Below are positions 25,273-34,726 of a stretch of 64,000 bases of DNA, in pieces (the stretch's first letter is position 1; every line of letters begins with the position of its first letter). The DNA lies in the NCBI RefSeq assembly GCF_900166625.1, contig NZ_LT800499.1, forward strand, positions 3,731,213-3,795,212, written 5' to 3'. A program made the translations under genes and the position numbers. Source of the stretch: Halobacillus massiliensis (GTDB lineage: Bacteria > Bacillota > Bacilli > Bacillales > Halobacillaceae). The notes beneath the pieces are model-generated. The model saw only the letters and a program-made list of their open reading frames with translations, searched no databases and was not told the origin of the DNA.

Positions 25273-25353
25273 GTTAAGTGCGAGTGAAAAGAGTATGGAC
25301 TGGTATGTCTCGGCGTCCTATACTCTCTGTAAAATCTAGAATCTCAACTTAAC
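25273..25353 (+). promoter_or_regulatory. Candidate antiterminator of the riboswitch
   Basis: GTTAAGT (25273-25279) is complementary to ACTTAAC (25347-25353), and GAG/CTC extend the pairing across a small bulge. The 3' strand overlaps the first three bases of the terminator stem. Between them sits an internal hairpin, AGAGTATGGAC (25290-25300) with GTCCTATACTCT (25315-25326). Confidence 0.4.
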
Positions 25354-25378
25354 AACTTCTCTGGAAGTTGTTTTTTTT
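25351..25378 (+). terminator. Expression-platform terminator of the B12 riboswitch
   Basis: AACAACTTC (25351-25359) and GAAGTTGTT (25364-25372) form a perfect 9-bp stem with a TCTG loop and an eight-base T-run, 110 bp after the B12 box and 25 bp before the first open reading frame. Confidence 0.9.
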
Positions 25379-25403
25379 ATTTCATTTAACTAGAGGTGTT
25401 AAT

Positions 25404-25628
25404 GTGGCTCCATCAACGGATCATTATGTAAATCAGTTCAAATCTTGTATTATGAATCATTTAATTTCTTCTGCTTCCGGATCTACTCTTGAAGAAACTT
25501 ACAGTAATCTAAAAAAAGACCTGCTTTTACAAGAAACAGATCAACAAGAGCTGCACTCTCTGAAGAAAGCATTTGCGATCGTTCAGGAAGAAATATTCGG
25601 TCAGCCAAATCGATCGTCCATAAAATAA
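25404..25628 (+). CDS. Small unknown protein, first gene under the B12 riboswitch
   Basis: A 74-residue soluble protein (APSTDHYVNQFKSCIMNHL after the initiator) starting at GTG 25404 after an AGAGGTG site. It is mostly helical with charged ends. The frame is open upstream to an ATG at 25368, but that lies within the terminator and has no ribosome binding site. Its place as the first gene before prpC suggests a part in propionyl-CoA metabolism or its control. I do not recognise the family. Confidence 0.55.
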   Translation: MAPSTDHYVNQFKSCIMNHLISSASGSTLEETYSNLKKDLLLQETDQQELHSLKKAFAIVQEEIFGQPNRSSIK

Positions 25629-25643
25629 TTTCGTCTGTTTTTT

Positions 25644-25657
25644 TGAAAGCGGTTACT
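25644..25657 (+). promoter_or_regulatory. cre site before prpC
   Basis: TGAAAGCGGTTACT matches the CcpA consensus TGWAANCGNTNWCA at 13 of 14 positions. It lies just before the prpC ribosome binding site, where bound CcpA could act as a roadblock, as expected for a carbon-source-controlled methylcitrate operon. Confidence 0.6.
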
Positions 25658-25673
25658 AATGAGGAGGGGTATT

Positions 25674-26789
25674 ATGGCAGAACAAACCGCCTACAAACCC
25701 GGATTAGAAGGTGTCATTGCAACAGAAACCAAGCTTTCTTATTTAGATGTTGATGCAGAAGAAATCGTTTTTCGCGGATATGAACTTATTGAGCTTAGCA
25801 GGAAGAAAAGTTATATAGATGTTGTTCACCTTTTATTGCACGGAGAGCTGCCTGAAGAAAGTGAGCGTCTTGCCCTTGAGAAGGAATTGAAGCAGGAATA
25901 CAGCCTTCCTGACGAATTCTTCACATTAATTCGTAAGCTGCCTAAGAAAACTCATCCAATGGACGCTCTTAGAACTGGAATATCTGTACTCGCAGGTTAC
26001 GAAAAAAACTTAAAAGAGCGGGATGCAGAGCAAATTTGCCGAACAGCTATCAAGCTGTTAGCCAAGATTCCTAACATCGTAGCAAACAGCTATCATGTGC
26101 TTCACGATGAAGCGATAGTTGTGCCGAAGGACGACCTTCCTTACAGTTCCAATTTTTTATATATGATTACAGGAAAAGAGCCGACTCCAGCCGAAGCTGC
26201 CTTTTTTGATCAATCTCTAACGGTATACAGTGAACATGAAATGCCTAACTCAACCTTTACAGCTCGTGTTATAGCATCTACCAATTCAGACCTTTACGGG
26301 GCTTTGACGGGAGCGGTTGCTTCTTTAAAAGGCAATCTTCACGGAGGAGCAAATGAAGCAGTGATGTATATGCTGCTGGAAGGAAAAACAACCGACGGCT
26401 TCCGCCGCCTCTTATATGAAAAGCTCCGCAGCAAAGAGAAGATCATGGGATTTGGACATAGAGTCTATATGAAAAAAATGGATCCTAGAGCCGTTTTAAT
26501 GAAAGAAGCATTAAGAGAGCTTGCTGAAAATAAAAAAAGAGAAGATCTTTTTGAGATGTGTGAAGCAGGAGAACAGCTGATGAAAGAAGAAAAAGGACTA
26601 TATGCGAACCTTGATTATTATGCCGCTCCTGTTTATTACCTGCTTGGCATCCCTATTGATTTATATACACCCGTTTTTTTCAGTGCCCGTACGCTCGGGC
26701 TGTGTGCACATGTCTCCGAGCAGTATGCTAATAACAAGCTGTTCAGACCAAGAGTTCTTTATACAGGCCCACGCGGACTGCATCCTTAA
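25674..26789 (+). CDS. prpC: 2-Methylcitrate synthase / citrate synthase (MmgD/PrpC type)
   Basis: A 371-residue short-form citrate synthase: GLEGVIATETKLSYLDVDAE, HPMDALRTGISVLAGYE, HGGANEAVMYMLL and GFGHRVYMKKMDPRA are visible, with catalytic histidines in the last two. It condenses propionyl-CoA (and probably acetyl-CoA) with oxaloacetate. The ATG at 25674 follows a GAGGAGG site; the upstream ATG at 25659 is within that site. Immediate linkage to prpD and prpB identifies it as the methylcitrate synthase and not the main citrate synthase. Confidence 0.92.
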   Translation: MAEQTAYKPGLEGVIATETKLSYLDVDAEEIVFRGYELIELSRKKSYIDVVHLLLHGELPEESERLALEKELKQEYSLPDEFFTLIRKLPKKTHPMDALRTGISVLAGYEKNLKERDAEQICRTAIKLLAKIPNIVANSYHVLHDEAIVVPKDDLPYSSNFLYMITGKEPTPAEAAFFDQSLTVYSEHEMPNSTFTARVIASTNSDLYGALTGAVASLKGNLHGGANEAVMYMLLEGKTTDGFRRLLYEKLRSKEKIMGFGHRVYMKKMDPRAVLMKEALRELAENKKREDLFEMCEAGEQLMKEEKGLYANLDYYAAPVYYLLGIPIDLYTPVFFSARTLGLCAHVSEQYANNKLFRPRVLYTGPRGLHP

Positions 26790-26852
26790 AAAATGCCGGG
26801 TCCGCCCCGGCTTCCATTTAGAAATACATCATTTGAAAAGGTGGAGATAAAT

Positions 26853-28295
26853 TTGTCTGAAGTGAAAGTAAAGCGTGCCCAGACTACGGATCAAGTGTTA
26901 GAGAGAATCGCTGAATATGCCGTGTATGGAGAAATTACAAGCACAGAAGCACTGGAAACATCTCAATATGTGCTGCTCGATACGTTAGGTTGTGGTTTCC
27001 TTGCCCTGCGTTACCCGGAATGCACAAAGCATTTAGGCCCTATAGTTCCAGGAACAGTCGTCCCTAATGGTTCCCGCGTTCCCGGGACATCTTATGAACT
27101 TGACCCTGTCCATGCCGCTTTTAACATTGGATGTATGATCAGATGGCTTGATTATAATGATACTTGGCTCGCAGCAGAATGGGGGCATCCGTCTGATAAC
27201 TTAGGAGGCATTTTAGCCATTGCTGATTATATCAGCCGCAGGCAGATCGCTGATGGAAAAGATCCGCTTACGATGGATACAGTGATGGAATATATCGTCA
27301 AAGCTCACGAAATTCAAGGAGTGTTAGCTTTAGAAAACAGTCTGAACCGTGAAGGTCTTGACCATGTTCTTTATGTAAAAGTGGCGACTACAGCTGTCGT
27401 TACAGCAATGCTCGGAGGCAGCAAAGAGGATGTTACGAACGCTGTTTCTCAAGCATGGATCGATAACTCCAGCCTGCGGACATACCGCCATGCGCCAAAC
27501 ACAGGTTCCAGAAAATCTTGGGCAGCCGGTGATGCCACAAGCCGCGGTGTACGTCTTGCTCTAATGACGATGAATGGAGAAATGGGCTATAAGACCGCTT
27601 TGTCTGCTCCTAAATGGGGGTTTCAGGATGTCCTCTTTAGCGGTAAGGAATTGACGCTTGCCCGACCATTTGGTTCTTATGTCATGGAGAACATTTTATT
27701 CAAAATCTCCTACCCTGCTGAATTTCACGCACAAACAGCTGCAGAAGCAGCCATAAAACTTCATAAGCAGATAAAAGGACGAATTCAGGACATTGAAAAA
27801 GTTACGATTACCACACATGAATCGGCCATTCGAATTATTGATAAGGAAGGGCCGCTCCACAACCCGGCGGACCGTGATCACTGCCTGCAATATATTACAG
27901 CCATCGGACTTTTATACGGTTCATTAAACGCAGACCATTACGAAGATGAAGTCGCCCGTAATCCTGAAATCGACCGATTAAGAAGCACAATGGTAACGAT
28001 TGAAAACGAACAATACAGTAAAGATTATCTCGACCCTGAGAAGAGGTCCATTTCCAATGCTGTGCAAGTATTTTTTAATGATGGAACTTCTACCGAACAA
28101 CTAGCGGTCGAATATCCAATCGGTCACCGCCGCCGTCGCGAAGAAGGGCTTCCCCTGCTGTTAAACAAGTTCAAGGATAACGTAAAGACACGCTTTCCTT
28201 CCCGCCAGACAAATCGGATTCTTAACTTGTGTGAGGATTATGGCTCTCTGACAAGAACACCAGTCACTCATTTTATGGAAGCTTTTCGGATTTAA
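26853..28295 (+). CDS. prpD: 2-Methylcitrate dehydratase
   Basis: A 480-residue MmgE/PrpD-family protein. Key segments are [61 protein letters not shown] and [17 protein letters not shown]. It dehydrates 2-methylcitrate to 2-methyl-cis-aconitate without an iron-sulfur cluster. The start is taken as TTG 26853, six bases after AAAGGTGGAG; the frame runs up to an ATG at 26793 that has no ribosome binding site. The length then matches B. subtilis MmgE. Confidence 0.93.
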   Translation: MSEVKVKRAQTTDQVLERIAEYAVYGEITSTEALETSQYVLLDTLGCGFLALRYPECTKHLGPIVPGTVVPNGSRVPGTSYELDPVHAAFNIGCMIRWLDYNDTWLAAEWGHPSDNLGGILAIADYISRRQIADGKDPLTMDTVMEYIVKAHEIQGVLALENSLNREGLDHVLYVKVATTAVVTAMLGGSKEDVTNAVSQAWIDNSSLRTYRHAPNTGSRKSWAAGDATSRGVRLALMTMNGEMGYKTALSAPKWGFQDVLFSGKELTLARPFGSYVMENILFKISYPAEFHAQTAAEAAIKLHKQIKGRIQDIEKVTITTHESAIRIIDKEGPLHNPADRDHCLQYITAIGLLYGSLNADHYEDEVARNPEIDRLRSTMVTIENEQYSKDYLDPEKRSISNAVQVFFNDGTSTEQLAVEYPIGHRRRREEGLPLLLNKFKDNVKTRFPSRQTNRILNLCEDYGSLTRTPVTHFMEAFRI

Positions 28296-28321
28296 CTCAA
28301 TAAGGTAAGGAGGATGATTTC

Positions 28322-29242
28322 ATGACGTGGATGGTAGAACCTAAATCAACCCAGCCGGAAAGAGCACAAGCCTTTAAACAATTAATGAAGCAACCCGAAA
28401 TATTAAAAATACCAGGTGCACATGATGGAATGTCAGCCAAAATCGCCAAAGATACAGGGTTCCAGGCGATCTACTTATCAGGTGCTGCCTATACAGCGAG
28501 CCGGGCGCTCCCGGATCTTGGGCTTATTTATTCCAATGAAATGGCCGAGAAAGCTCAAGAGCTAGTCAGAGCCTCTGACCTCCCGCTGCTCGTTGATATC
28601 GACACAGGCTACGGCGGAGTGATCAACGTGGCACGCGCCGCTAGAGAAATGGTTGAGGCCGGAGTCGCCGCTGTGCAAATTGAAGATCAGCTTTTACCTA
28701 AAAAATGCGGACATTTAAATGGAAAAAAACTGATTGAGACGGAAGAGATGATGCAGAAAATCCGGACAATTAAAGAAGTAGCACCTTCTTTAGTAATCGT
28801 TGCGAGAACTGATGCCAAATCAGTCGAAGGTATCGATAAGGCGATCCAACGCGCTAATCAATATGTAGAGGCCGGCGCCGATGCCATTTTCCCTGAAGCT
28901 TTGACCAGTGAAGAGGATTTCAGACAGGCTTCCTCCTCTATCCATGCACCGTTGCTCGCCAATATGACCGAGTTCGGGAAAACGCCCTATTTTTCGGGTG
29001 AGTATTTTCACTCCTTTGGCATGGATATGGTGATCTATCCTGTAACTTCTCTTCGGGTTGCGGCTAAAGCTTACGAGCGAGTTTTCACAGAAATTATGCA
29101 GAAGGATACCCAAAAAGGGAAACTTGAGGATATGCAGTCACGCGAAGAACTTTATGAAACTATTAAATACTATGATTATGAAGCGTTAGATGAAAAAGTA
29201 GCGAGGACGATTCTTCCGGAGATCGGTAAAGAAGATAAGTAA
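28322..29242 (+). CDS. prpB: 2-Methylisocitrate lyase
   Basis: A 306-residue member of the isocitrate lyase/PEP mutase superfamily. The active-site loop KKCGHLNG (Cys129) and the metal-binding VDIDTGYGG (Asp92, Asp94) are intact. It splits 2-methylisocitrate into pyruvate and succinate, the last step of the methylcitrate cycle. It follows prpD by 26 bp with a AAGGAGGATG site and ends at a strong terminator. Together with prpC and prpD it forms the core set; aconitase, encoded elsewhere, would supply the hydration step. Confidence 0.94.
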   Translation: MTWMVEPKSTQPERAQAFKQLMKQPEILKIPGAHDGMSAKIAKDTGFQAIYLSGAAYTASRALPDLGLIYSNEMAEKAQELVRASDLPLLVDIDTGYGGVINVARAAREMVEAGVAAVQIEDQLLPKKCGHLNGKKLIETEEMMQKIRTIKEVAPSLVIVARTDAKSVEGIDKAIQRANQYVEAGADAIFPEALTSEEDFRQASSSIHAPLLANMTEFGKTPYFSGEYFHSFGMDMVIYPVTSLRVAAKAYERVFTEIMQKDTQKGKLEDMQSREELYETIKYYDYEALDEKVARTILPEIGKEDK

Positions 29243-29252
29243 AAAGTTTAGC

Positions 29253-29284
29253 CTGTCACACTCAGTTTTCACTGAGTGTGGCAG
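29253..29284 (+). terminator. Terminator after prpB
   Basis: CTGTCACACTCAGT and ACTGAGTGTGGCAG form a long stem with a TTTC loop, with T-rich sequence after it. It closes the methylcitrate operon. Confidence 0.75.
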
Positions 29285-29371
29285 CCTTTATTAATGAAAG
29301 AAAGTATTCTATTTTCTTTTGTATCAATAGTGAAGAAAAGAGTAGTTAACTAGACTTTTTTCTATTTAAAG

Positions 29372-30058
<687 letters not shown>

Positions 30059-31237
30059 TTAAATCACCTCCAGCTTTTTTCCGACTTTATAAAAGGCCTG
30101 GCAGATTTTCTGAATATCTCCTTCTGTATGTATGGCCATAACCGTTAACCGAATTCGGCTTTCCCCTTGTGGAACAGTAGGTGGCCGTATGGCTGGAGCG
30201 AATACCCCGTTATTTTCGAGTTCTCTTGAAAATTTCATTGCTTTATTAGAGTCACCAATTAGGACAGGTATAATGGGCGTTTGTTCTCCTTTGACGTCAA
30301 ATCCGTAATAGAGCAGCTCTTTCCGAAGCCTGTAGGTCAAGTTCTGTAATTGATGCTGAAGCTGTGGGCTGCTTTCGATAATATCAATGGCTTTAATTGC
30401 TGCCGCCATAGTACCCGCCGGCAATGCTGTCTGGAAAACAAAAGACCTCGCCCGGTTTCTCAAATAGTCAATCAAAGATTTCGTCCCAGTAACAAACCCA
30501 CCTTCCGTGCCGATTGATTTACTAAGTGTCCCTATAATTACATCCACAGATACACCAAAATGATCAGCTGTTCCTCTTCCGTTTTTACCTAAAATTCCCG
30601 TGGCGTGAGCATCATCTACAATGACATAAGCATCGTATTTATCTGCCAAAGCTTTGATCTCGAATAACGGAGCCATGTCCCCGTCCATACTGAAAACGCC
30701 GTCAGTTATGATAAATCTTCGTTTATAATGCTGACTATCGATTAACTCAGCTTGTAAATCTTCCATGTCTACATGTCGGTAAATATTTGTCTGAGCACGG
30801 CTGAGCCTGCAGCCATCAATAATACTGGCATGATTATACTGATCGCTTAAAATCATATCTCCTTCTCCGGCCAGGCTGGATATTACGCCTACATTGGCAA
30901 GATATCCGCTTGAAAAAACAAGGGAAGCCTCTTTCTTTTTAAACTCGGCGATACGCTTCTCGAGCTTCTCATGCCAGATCGTATTACCTGTAGTCAACCT
31001 TGATCCGGTGCTTCCCACTCCATATTCTTTCATTACCTTCACAGCTTCATCCGTGAGCCTCTGATCTCCTGCCAGGCCCAAATAGTTATTGGAAGAAGCC
31101 ATTATGTTTTCCTTTCCTTCTACAAGAGATCTCCCTGATTGTACTGAAGGAGAGATCGTTCTAAGCTGCCTGTATAGATTCTGACCCTTAATTTGGTCTA
31201 CTTCCCGTGCCAGCCAGTCAGTAGCTCGTCGCAGCAA
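30059..31237 (-). CDS. bioF: 8-Amino-7-oxononanoate synthase
   Basis: A 392-residue PLP-dependent alpha-oxoamine synthase: [37 protein letters not shown] and the PLP lysine in [12 protein letters not shown] are all present. It condenses pimeloyl thioester with alanine. It begins at TTG 31237, overlapping the end of bioA by 20 bp, after a GGAGG site. The pimeloyl-forming genes (bioW, bioI, bioC, bioH) are not in the window. Confidence 0.95.
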   Translation of the reverse strand: MLRRATDWLAREVDQIKGQNLYRQLRTISPSVQSGRSLVEGKENIMASSNNYLGLAGDQRLTDEAVKVMKEYGVGSTGSRLTTGNTIWHEKLEKRIAEFKKKEASLVFSSGYLANVGVISSLAGEGDMILSDQYNHASIIDGCRLSRAQTNIYRHVDMEDLQAELIDSQHYKRRFIITDGVFSMDGDMAPLFEIKALADKYDAYVIVDDAHATGILGKNGRGTADHFGVSVDVIIGTLSKSIGTEGGFVTGTKSLIDYLRNRARSFVFQTALPAGTMAAAIKAIDIIESSPQLQHQLQNLTYRLRKELLYYGFDVKGEQTPIIPVLIGDSNKAMKFSRELENNGVFAPAIRPPTVPQGESRIRLTVMAIHTEGDIQKICQAFYKVGKKLEVI

Positions 31238-32582
31238 CGTGAAGCGCCTCCTCTATTGTCACGCTGTTAATGGCTTGTTTCATAATTTGAACCATTTCTT
31301 TTAATTCTGCTTCTGTACTGGCAAGAGGCGGCATAAAGACAACGACATCTCCCGTAGGTCTTGTTAAAAGTCCTAATTCCCTCATCTTTAATGATGCTTT
31401 ATAAGCGGCTCTGCTTTCGAATGGAAAAGGCTCCTTCGTTTTTTTGTCGTATACTAGTTCAATCCCGCACATGAATCCAAGCTGCCGGATGTCGCCGACA
31501 TGGGAAAGATCCAGTATATCTTCAAATAATTCCTGCAAATACTCAGCCTTTCTTGCCACCTGCTGATTAATTTGCTCTTTCTCAAATAACTTTAGGTTAG
31601 CCAATGCTGCTGCACATCCGAGCTGATTGCCCGTATATGAATGACCATGAAAGAAAGTCTTCAGATTGGTGTATTCGTCATAAAAAGCCTCATAAATTTT
31701 TTCAGTTGTATATGTAATCGCAATCGGCAGGTAACCACCGGTAATTCCTTTTCCTGCTGCCATAAGATCCGGCTCCACACCTTCATGCTCACAAGCAAAC
31801 ATCTTTCCGGTACGTCCGAAACCTGTCGCTACTTCATCAACAATCATAAGCACATCGTATTTACTGCACAGTTCCCGAACACCGGATAAGTAACCTTCCG
31901 GCAGGACAATCATACCCCCGGCTCCCTGAACCATCGATTCAATTGTCAGACCGGCTATTTCCTTATGATACTCCTTCAATAAGTTCTCCAGTGTTTCAAG
32001 CGCTTCATCCCGGCATTTCTCAGGGTCATTTTCTGGATAGCGATAAACATGAGGAACTGCTGTTTTAAACCCTTCGAACATTAACGGGCCGTATACTTTA
32101 TGAAAAATATCAATAGCCCCAACACTAACTGCCCCAATGGTATCACCGTGATATCCATTTTTAATCGAAACAAATTTCTGTTTATCTTTTTCTCCAATAT
32201 TCTGCCAATACTGATAAGCCATTTTTACCGCAATTTCCACGGCTTCTGCCCCGCTGTCCGAATAAAAGACTCGGCTTAAGGAACGAGGAGCTATTTTCAC
32301 CAGTTCTTCCGCCAGCTCTGTAGCCGGAACATTTGTCATTCCAAGTAACGTAGAGTGGGAAATCTTTTGGAGCTGCTCACGTACCGCATCATCCAGTTCT
32401 TTCTTGCGATGTCCATGTACATTCAGCCAGACAGATGAAAAAGCGTCAAAGTATTCTTTTCCATGGACGTCCTTCACTTTAATTCCTTTACCGCTTTCAA
32501 TGATTAATGGGTCACTATCGTAATCTTTCATTTGGGTAAACGGCAGCCATAAGTATTTTTTACTTTTTTCAATTAAATCCAT
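31218..32582 (-). CDS. bioA: Adenosylmethionine-8-amino-7-oxononanoate aminotransferase
   Basis: A 454-residue class III aminotransferase. [13 protein letters not shown] near the N terminus, [31 protein letters not shown] and the PLP lysine in [12 protein letters not shown] identify BioA. It makes 7,8-diaminopelargonate with S-adenosylmethionine (or lysine) as amino donor. It heads the minus-strand biotin operon. A BirA operator over its probable promoter lies about 90 bp upstream. Confidence 0.95.
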   Translation of the reverse strand: MDLIEKSKKYLWLPFTQMKDYDSDPLIIESGKGIKVKDVHGKEYFDAFSSVWLNVHGHRKKELDDAVREQLQKISHSTLLGMTNVPATELAEELVKIAPRSLSRVFYSDSGAEAVEIAVKMAYQYWQNIGEKDKQKFVSIKNGYHGDTIGAVSVGAIDIFHKVYGPLMFEGFKTAVPHVYRYPENDPEKCRDEALETLENLLKEYHKEIAGLTIESMVQGAGGMIVLPEGYLSGVRELCSKYDVLMIVDEVATGFGRTGKMFACEHEGVEPDLMAAGKGITGGYLPIAITYTTEKIYEAFYDEYTNLKTFFHGHSYTGNQLGCAAALANLKLFEKEQINQQVARKAEYLQELFEDILDLSHVGDIRQLGFMCGIELVYDKKTKEPFPFESRAAYKASLKMRELGLLTRPTGDVVVFMPPLASTEAELKEMVQIMKQAINSVTIEEALHVAATSY

Positions 32583-32668
32583 TTTTCTCCTCCGCTTCTT
32601 TTAAGAACATTGAAGTTGTATCGCCTTAGATGGAACTTTCAGAGTATGAAACACCCTTCCTAAACTTA

Positions 32669-32698
32669 TTGTTAACTTTATATTTTTAAAGTTTACAT
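32669..32698. promoter_or_regulatory. BirA operator 1 (bioA side)
   Basis: TTGTTAAC (32669-32676), 14 bp, GTTTACAT (32691-32698) matches the Gram-positive BirA box TTGTTAAC-N14/15-GTTWACAA. On the minus strand it covers a possible -10 (TAAACT at 32695-32690) whose -35 TTGAAA lies at 32717-32712, so biotin-bound BirA would block bioAFD. Confidence 0.8.
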
Positions 32699-32733
32699 TA
32701 TTTGATTATTTTTTCAAGGAGCTTTATCAAAAT

Positions 32734-32763
32734 AAGTTAACCTAAATTTTATTAAGTTGACAT
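32734..32763. promoter_or_regulatory. BirA operator 2 (bioB side) and overlapping -35 box
   Basis: AAGTTAAC (32734-32741), 14 bp, GTTGACAT (32756-32763) is a second BirA box. It contains the -35 TTGACA (32757-32762); a -10 TATGCT follows at 32781-32786. This gives bioB-bioY its own repressor site. Confidence 0.8.
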
Positions 32764-32814
32764 AAAGACATTCCTTCTTCTATGCTTGTTCTATAAATAA
32801 AAAGGAGGGAAATC

Positions 32815-32826
32815 ATGGAATCTTGA
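32815..32826 (+). other. Three-codon minimal ORF in the bioB leader
   Basis: ATG GAA TCT TGA stands five bases after a near-perfect AAAGGAGGG ribosome binding site, about 50 bp before bioB, which has a weaker site (AAAGGTGGG). From TTG 32823 a second short frame of 13 codons (LKSVKKIALIKMI) runs to TAA at 32862. Either may be a leader peptide or the remnant of a lost gene. Confidence 0.4.
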
Positions 32827-32876
32827 AATCTGTGAAAAAAATAGCCCTTATAAAAATGATATAAAGGTGGGATTAC

Positions 32877-33863
32877 ATGACAAATTGGAATTTAATAGCT
32901 GAAAAAGCCATTGACGGAACGGAAATAACAGATGATGAAGCTCTCTCTGTTTTAGAGTGTCCTAAAGAGGAATTACTGGAGTTGTTACATAGTGCGTATC
33001 AGGTTCGCAAGCATTACTATGGGAACCTCGTTAAATTAAATATGATCATTAACACCAAATCTGGATTTTGTCCTGAAAATTGCGGGTACTGTGCCCAATC
33101 CCGGGATTCCTCTGCTCCCATTCAAAAATACCGCATGATGGACAAGAACACGATTATTGAAGGAGCCGAGCAGGCTCACCGGCTGAAATCGGGAACGTAT
33201 TGTATAGTGGCCAGCGGACGCGGGCCTTCAAAACGTGAGCTGGACGTTGTTACTTCGGCCGTAAAGGAAATTAAAAATAAATACGATATGAAGGTTTGCG
33301 CATGCCTTGGTTTGCTGAAGCCTGACCAGGCACGACAGTTAAAAGAAGCCGGCGTCGACCGCTACAACAATAACATCAACACTTCTGAACGCCATCACGA
33401 TCAAATCACGACAAGCCATACATATCATGACAGGGTGGCCACTGTTAATCACACGAAAGAAGCGGGGATTTCCCCTTGTTCGGGTGTCATTGTCGGGATG
33501 AAAGAATCTAAGCAGGATGTGATTGATATGGCTCGGGCATTAAAAGAACTGGACGCTGATTCAATCCCTGTGAACTTTTTACATGCGATTGATGGAACAC
33601 TATTGGAAGGTACAAATGAACTTACACCAACCTATTGCTTAAAGGTGCTGTGTTTATTCCGTTTCATAAATCCTTCAAAAGAGATTCGAGTATCAGGAGG
33701 AAGAGAGGTTAACTTAAGAAGCCTTCAACCGTTCAGCCTGTATCCGGCAAATTCGATTTTTGTCGGTGATTATCTCACGACTGCCGGTCAGGAAGGCACG
33801 AAAGACCATCAAATGCTTGAAGACCTTGGGTTTGAGGTCGAGTATACAAAGGAAACCGTGTGA
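32877..33863 (+). CDS. bioB: Biotin synthase
   Basis: A 328-residue radical-SAM enzyme with the cluster motif CPENCGYC (Cys65, Cys69, Cys72) and RYNNNINTSERHHDQI, IPVNFLHAIDGT and the arginine in EIRVSGGREVNLR that contacts the second cluster. It inserts sulfur into dethiobiotin. It is transcribed divergently from bioAFD and followed after 21 bp by bioY, so synthesis and uptake are co-regulated by BirA operator 2. Confidence 0.97.
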   Translation: MTNWNLIAEKAIDGTEITDDEALSVLECPKEELLELLHSAYQVRKHYYGNLVKLNMIINTKSGFCPENCGYCAQSRDSSAPIQKYRMMDKNTIIEGAEQAHRLKSGTYCIVASGRGPSKRELDVVTSAVKEIKNKYDMKVCACLGLLKPDQARQLKEAGVDRYNNNINTSERHHDQITTSHTYHDRVATVNHTKEAGISPCSGVIVGMKESKQDVIDMARALKELDADSIPVNFLHAIDGTLLEGTNELTPTYCLKVLCLFRFINPSKEIRVSGGREVNLRSLQPFSLYPANSIFVGDYLTTAGQEGTKDHQMLEDLGFEVEYTKETV

Positions 33864-33884
33864 CTTTCTCTGGAGGAAAATAAG

Positions 33885-34487
33885 ATGAAAAACAACAATA
33901 CTCTATCACTTACACTAGTTGCCATATTTGCAGCGATGACTGCAATTGGCGCTTTTATAAGAGTACCTCTGCCCATGGTCCCTTTCACACTTCAAATTGT
34001 GGTGGTATATTTAGCAGGGTCTTTATTAGGAAGCAAGCGTGGGGTGCAAAGTCAGTTAGTCTACCTTTTCGTCGGTTTAGCCGGACTTCCCGTCTTTACT
34101 CAAGGCGGTGGGCTGGCGTATGTTCTGCAGCCTACATTCGGATATTTAATTGGCTTCTGCGCGGGAGCTTATGCCATCGGATTTATGATCGAACGCATTC
34201 CACAGCCGAATGTTAAACACATTATTGCCGCGAACCTACTGGGAACAATCATTATTTATGCGATCGGGGTTCCTTACCTCTATGCAGCTTTAAATCTATG
34301 GCTGAATATACCAACAACTGTTTCACATGTGCTGGCTGCCGGGTTGTTCAGTACTGTGGGCATAGACCTTGTGCTTGCTATATTCACGAGTATGCTGGCT
34401 GTGCGGCTGTATCCTATTTTTAGAAAGAGCCATTCTCGAAGGAAAGTAAGACAAGATAACTCGGAGAATGTTCGATCCATAGGTTAA
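33885..34487 (+). CDS. bioY: Biotin ECF transporter S component
   Basis: A 200-residue integral membrane protein with six hydrophobic segments and the BioY features RVPLPMVPFTLQ, LVYLFVGLAGLPVFTQGGG and PTFGYLIGFCAGAYAIG. It binds biotin at the membrane and works with a general ECF ATPase module encoded elsewhere. A basic C-terminal tail (RKSHSRRKVRQDNSEN) extends into the cytoplasm. A terminator follows. Confidence 0.95.
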   Translation: MKNNNTLSLTLVAIFAAMTAIGAFIRVPLPMVPFTLQIVVVYLAGSLLGSKRGVQSQLVYLFVGLAGLPVFTQGGGLAYVLQPTFGYLIGFCAGAYAIGFMIERIPQPNVKHIIAANLLGTIIIYAIGVPYLYAALNLWLNIPTTVSHVLAAGLFSTVGIDLVLAIFTSMLAVRLYPIFRKSHSRRKVRQDNSENVRSIG

Positions 34488-34523
34488 TAATAAAACAAAT
34501 GAGAATACAGTATTACTGCATTT

Positions 34524-34553
34524 AGAAGAGGTTTATTCAGCCTCTTCTTTTTA
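34524..34553 (+). terminator. Terminator after bioY
   Basis: AGAAGAGG (34524-34531) pairs with CCTCTTCT (34541-34548), followed by TTTTT. Confidence 0.8.
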
Positions 34554-34657
34554 ATGCTTTCATTTACATGTCCATATCTTACCTGACAATCTGGCTTTAT
34601 CCTCAAGTCTCTCATCTTCAAAGTTATGGAAGCTATCCCCCACACAATCACAACTGG

Positions 34658-34685
34658 TTGAATTTTTCAGATAATTATGTATAAT
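34658..34685 (+). promoter_or_regulatory. Sigma-A promoter of the hydroxyacid oxidase-BASS operon
   Basis: TTGAAT (34658-34663) and TATAAT (34680-34685) are separated by 16 bp, about 40 bp before the start codon at 34727. Confidence 0.65.
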
Positions 34686-34726
34686 TCGTCTCAGTAGCAT
34701 TTTGCTATTCATAAAGGGGGAGACGA

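Noticed and set aside
25674-26789. The housekeeping citrate synthase
   Set aside because: It is a short-form enzyme in an operon with prpD and prpB; no isocitrate or malate dehydrogenase genes accompany it.
26793-26852. Start of prpD at ATG 26793
   Set aside because: No ribosome binding site, and the extra 20 residues are unlike the family; TTG 26853 is preceded by AAAGGTGGAG.
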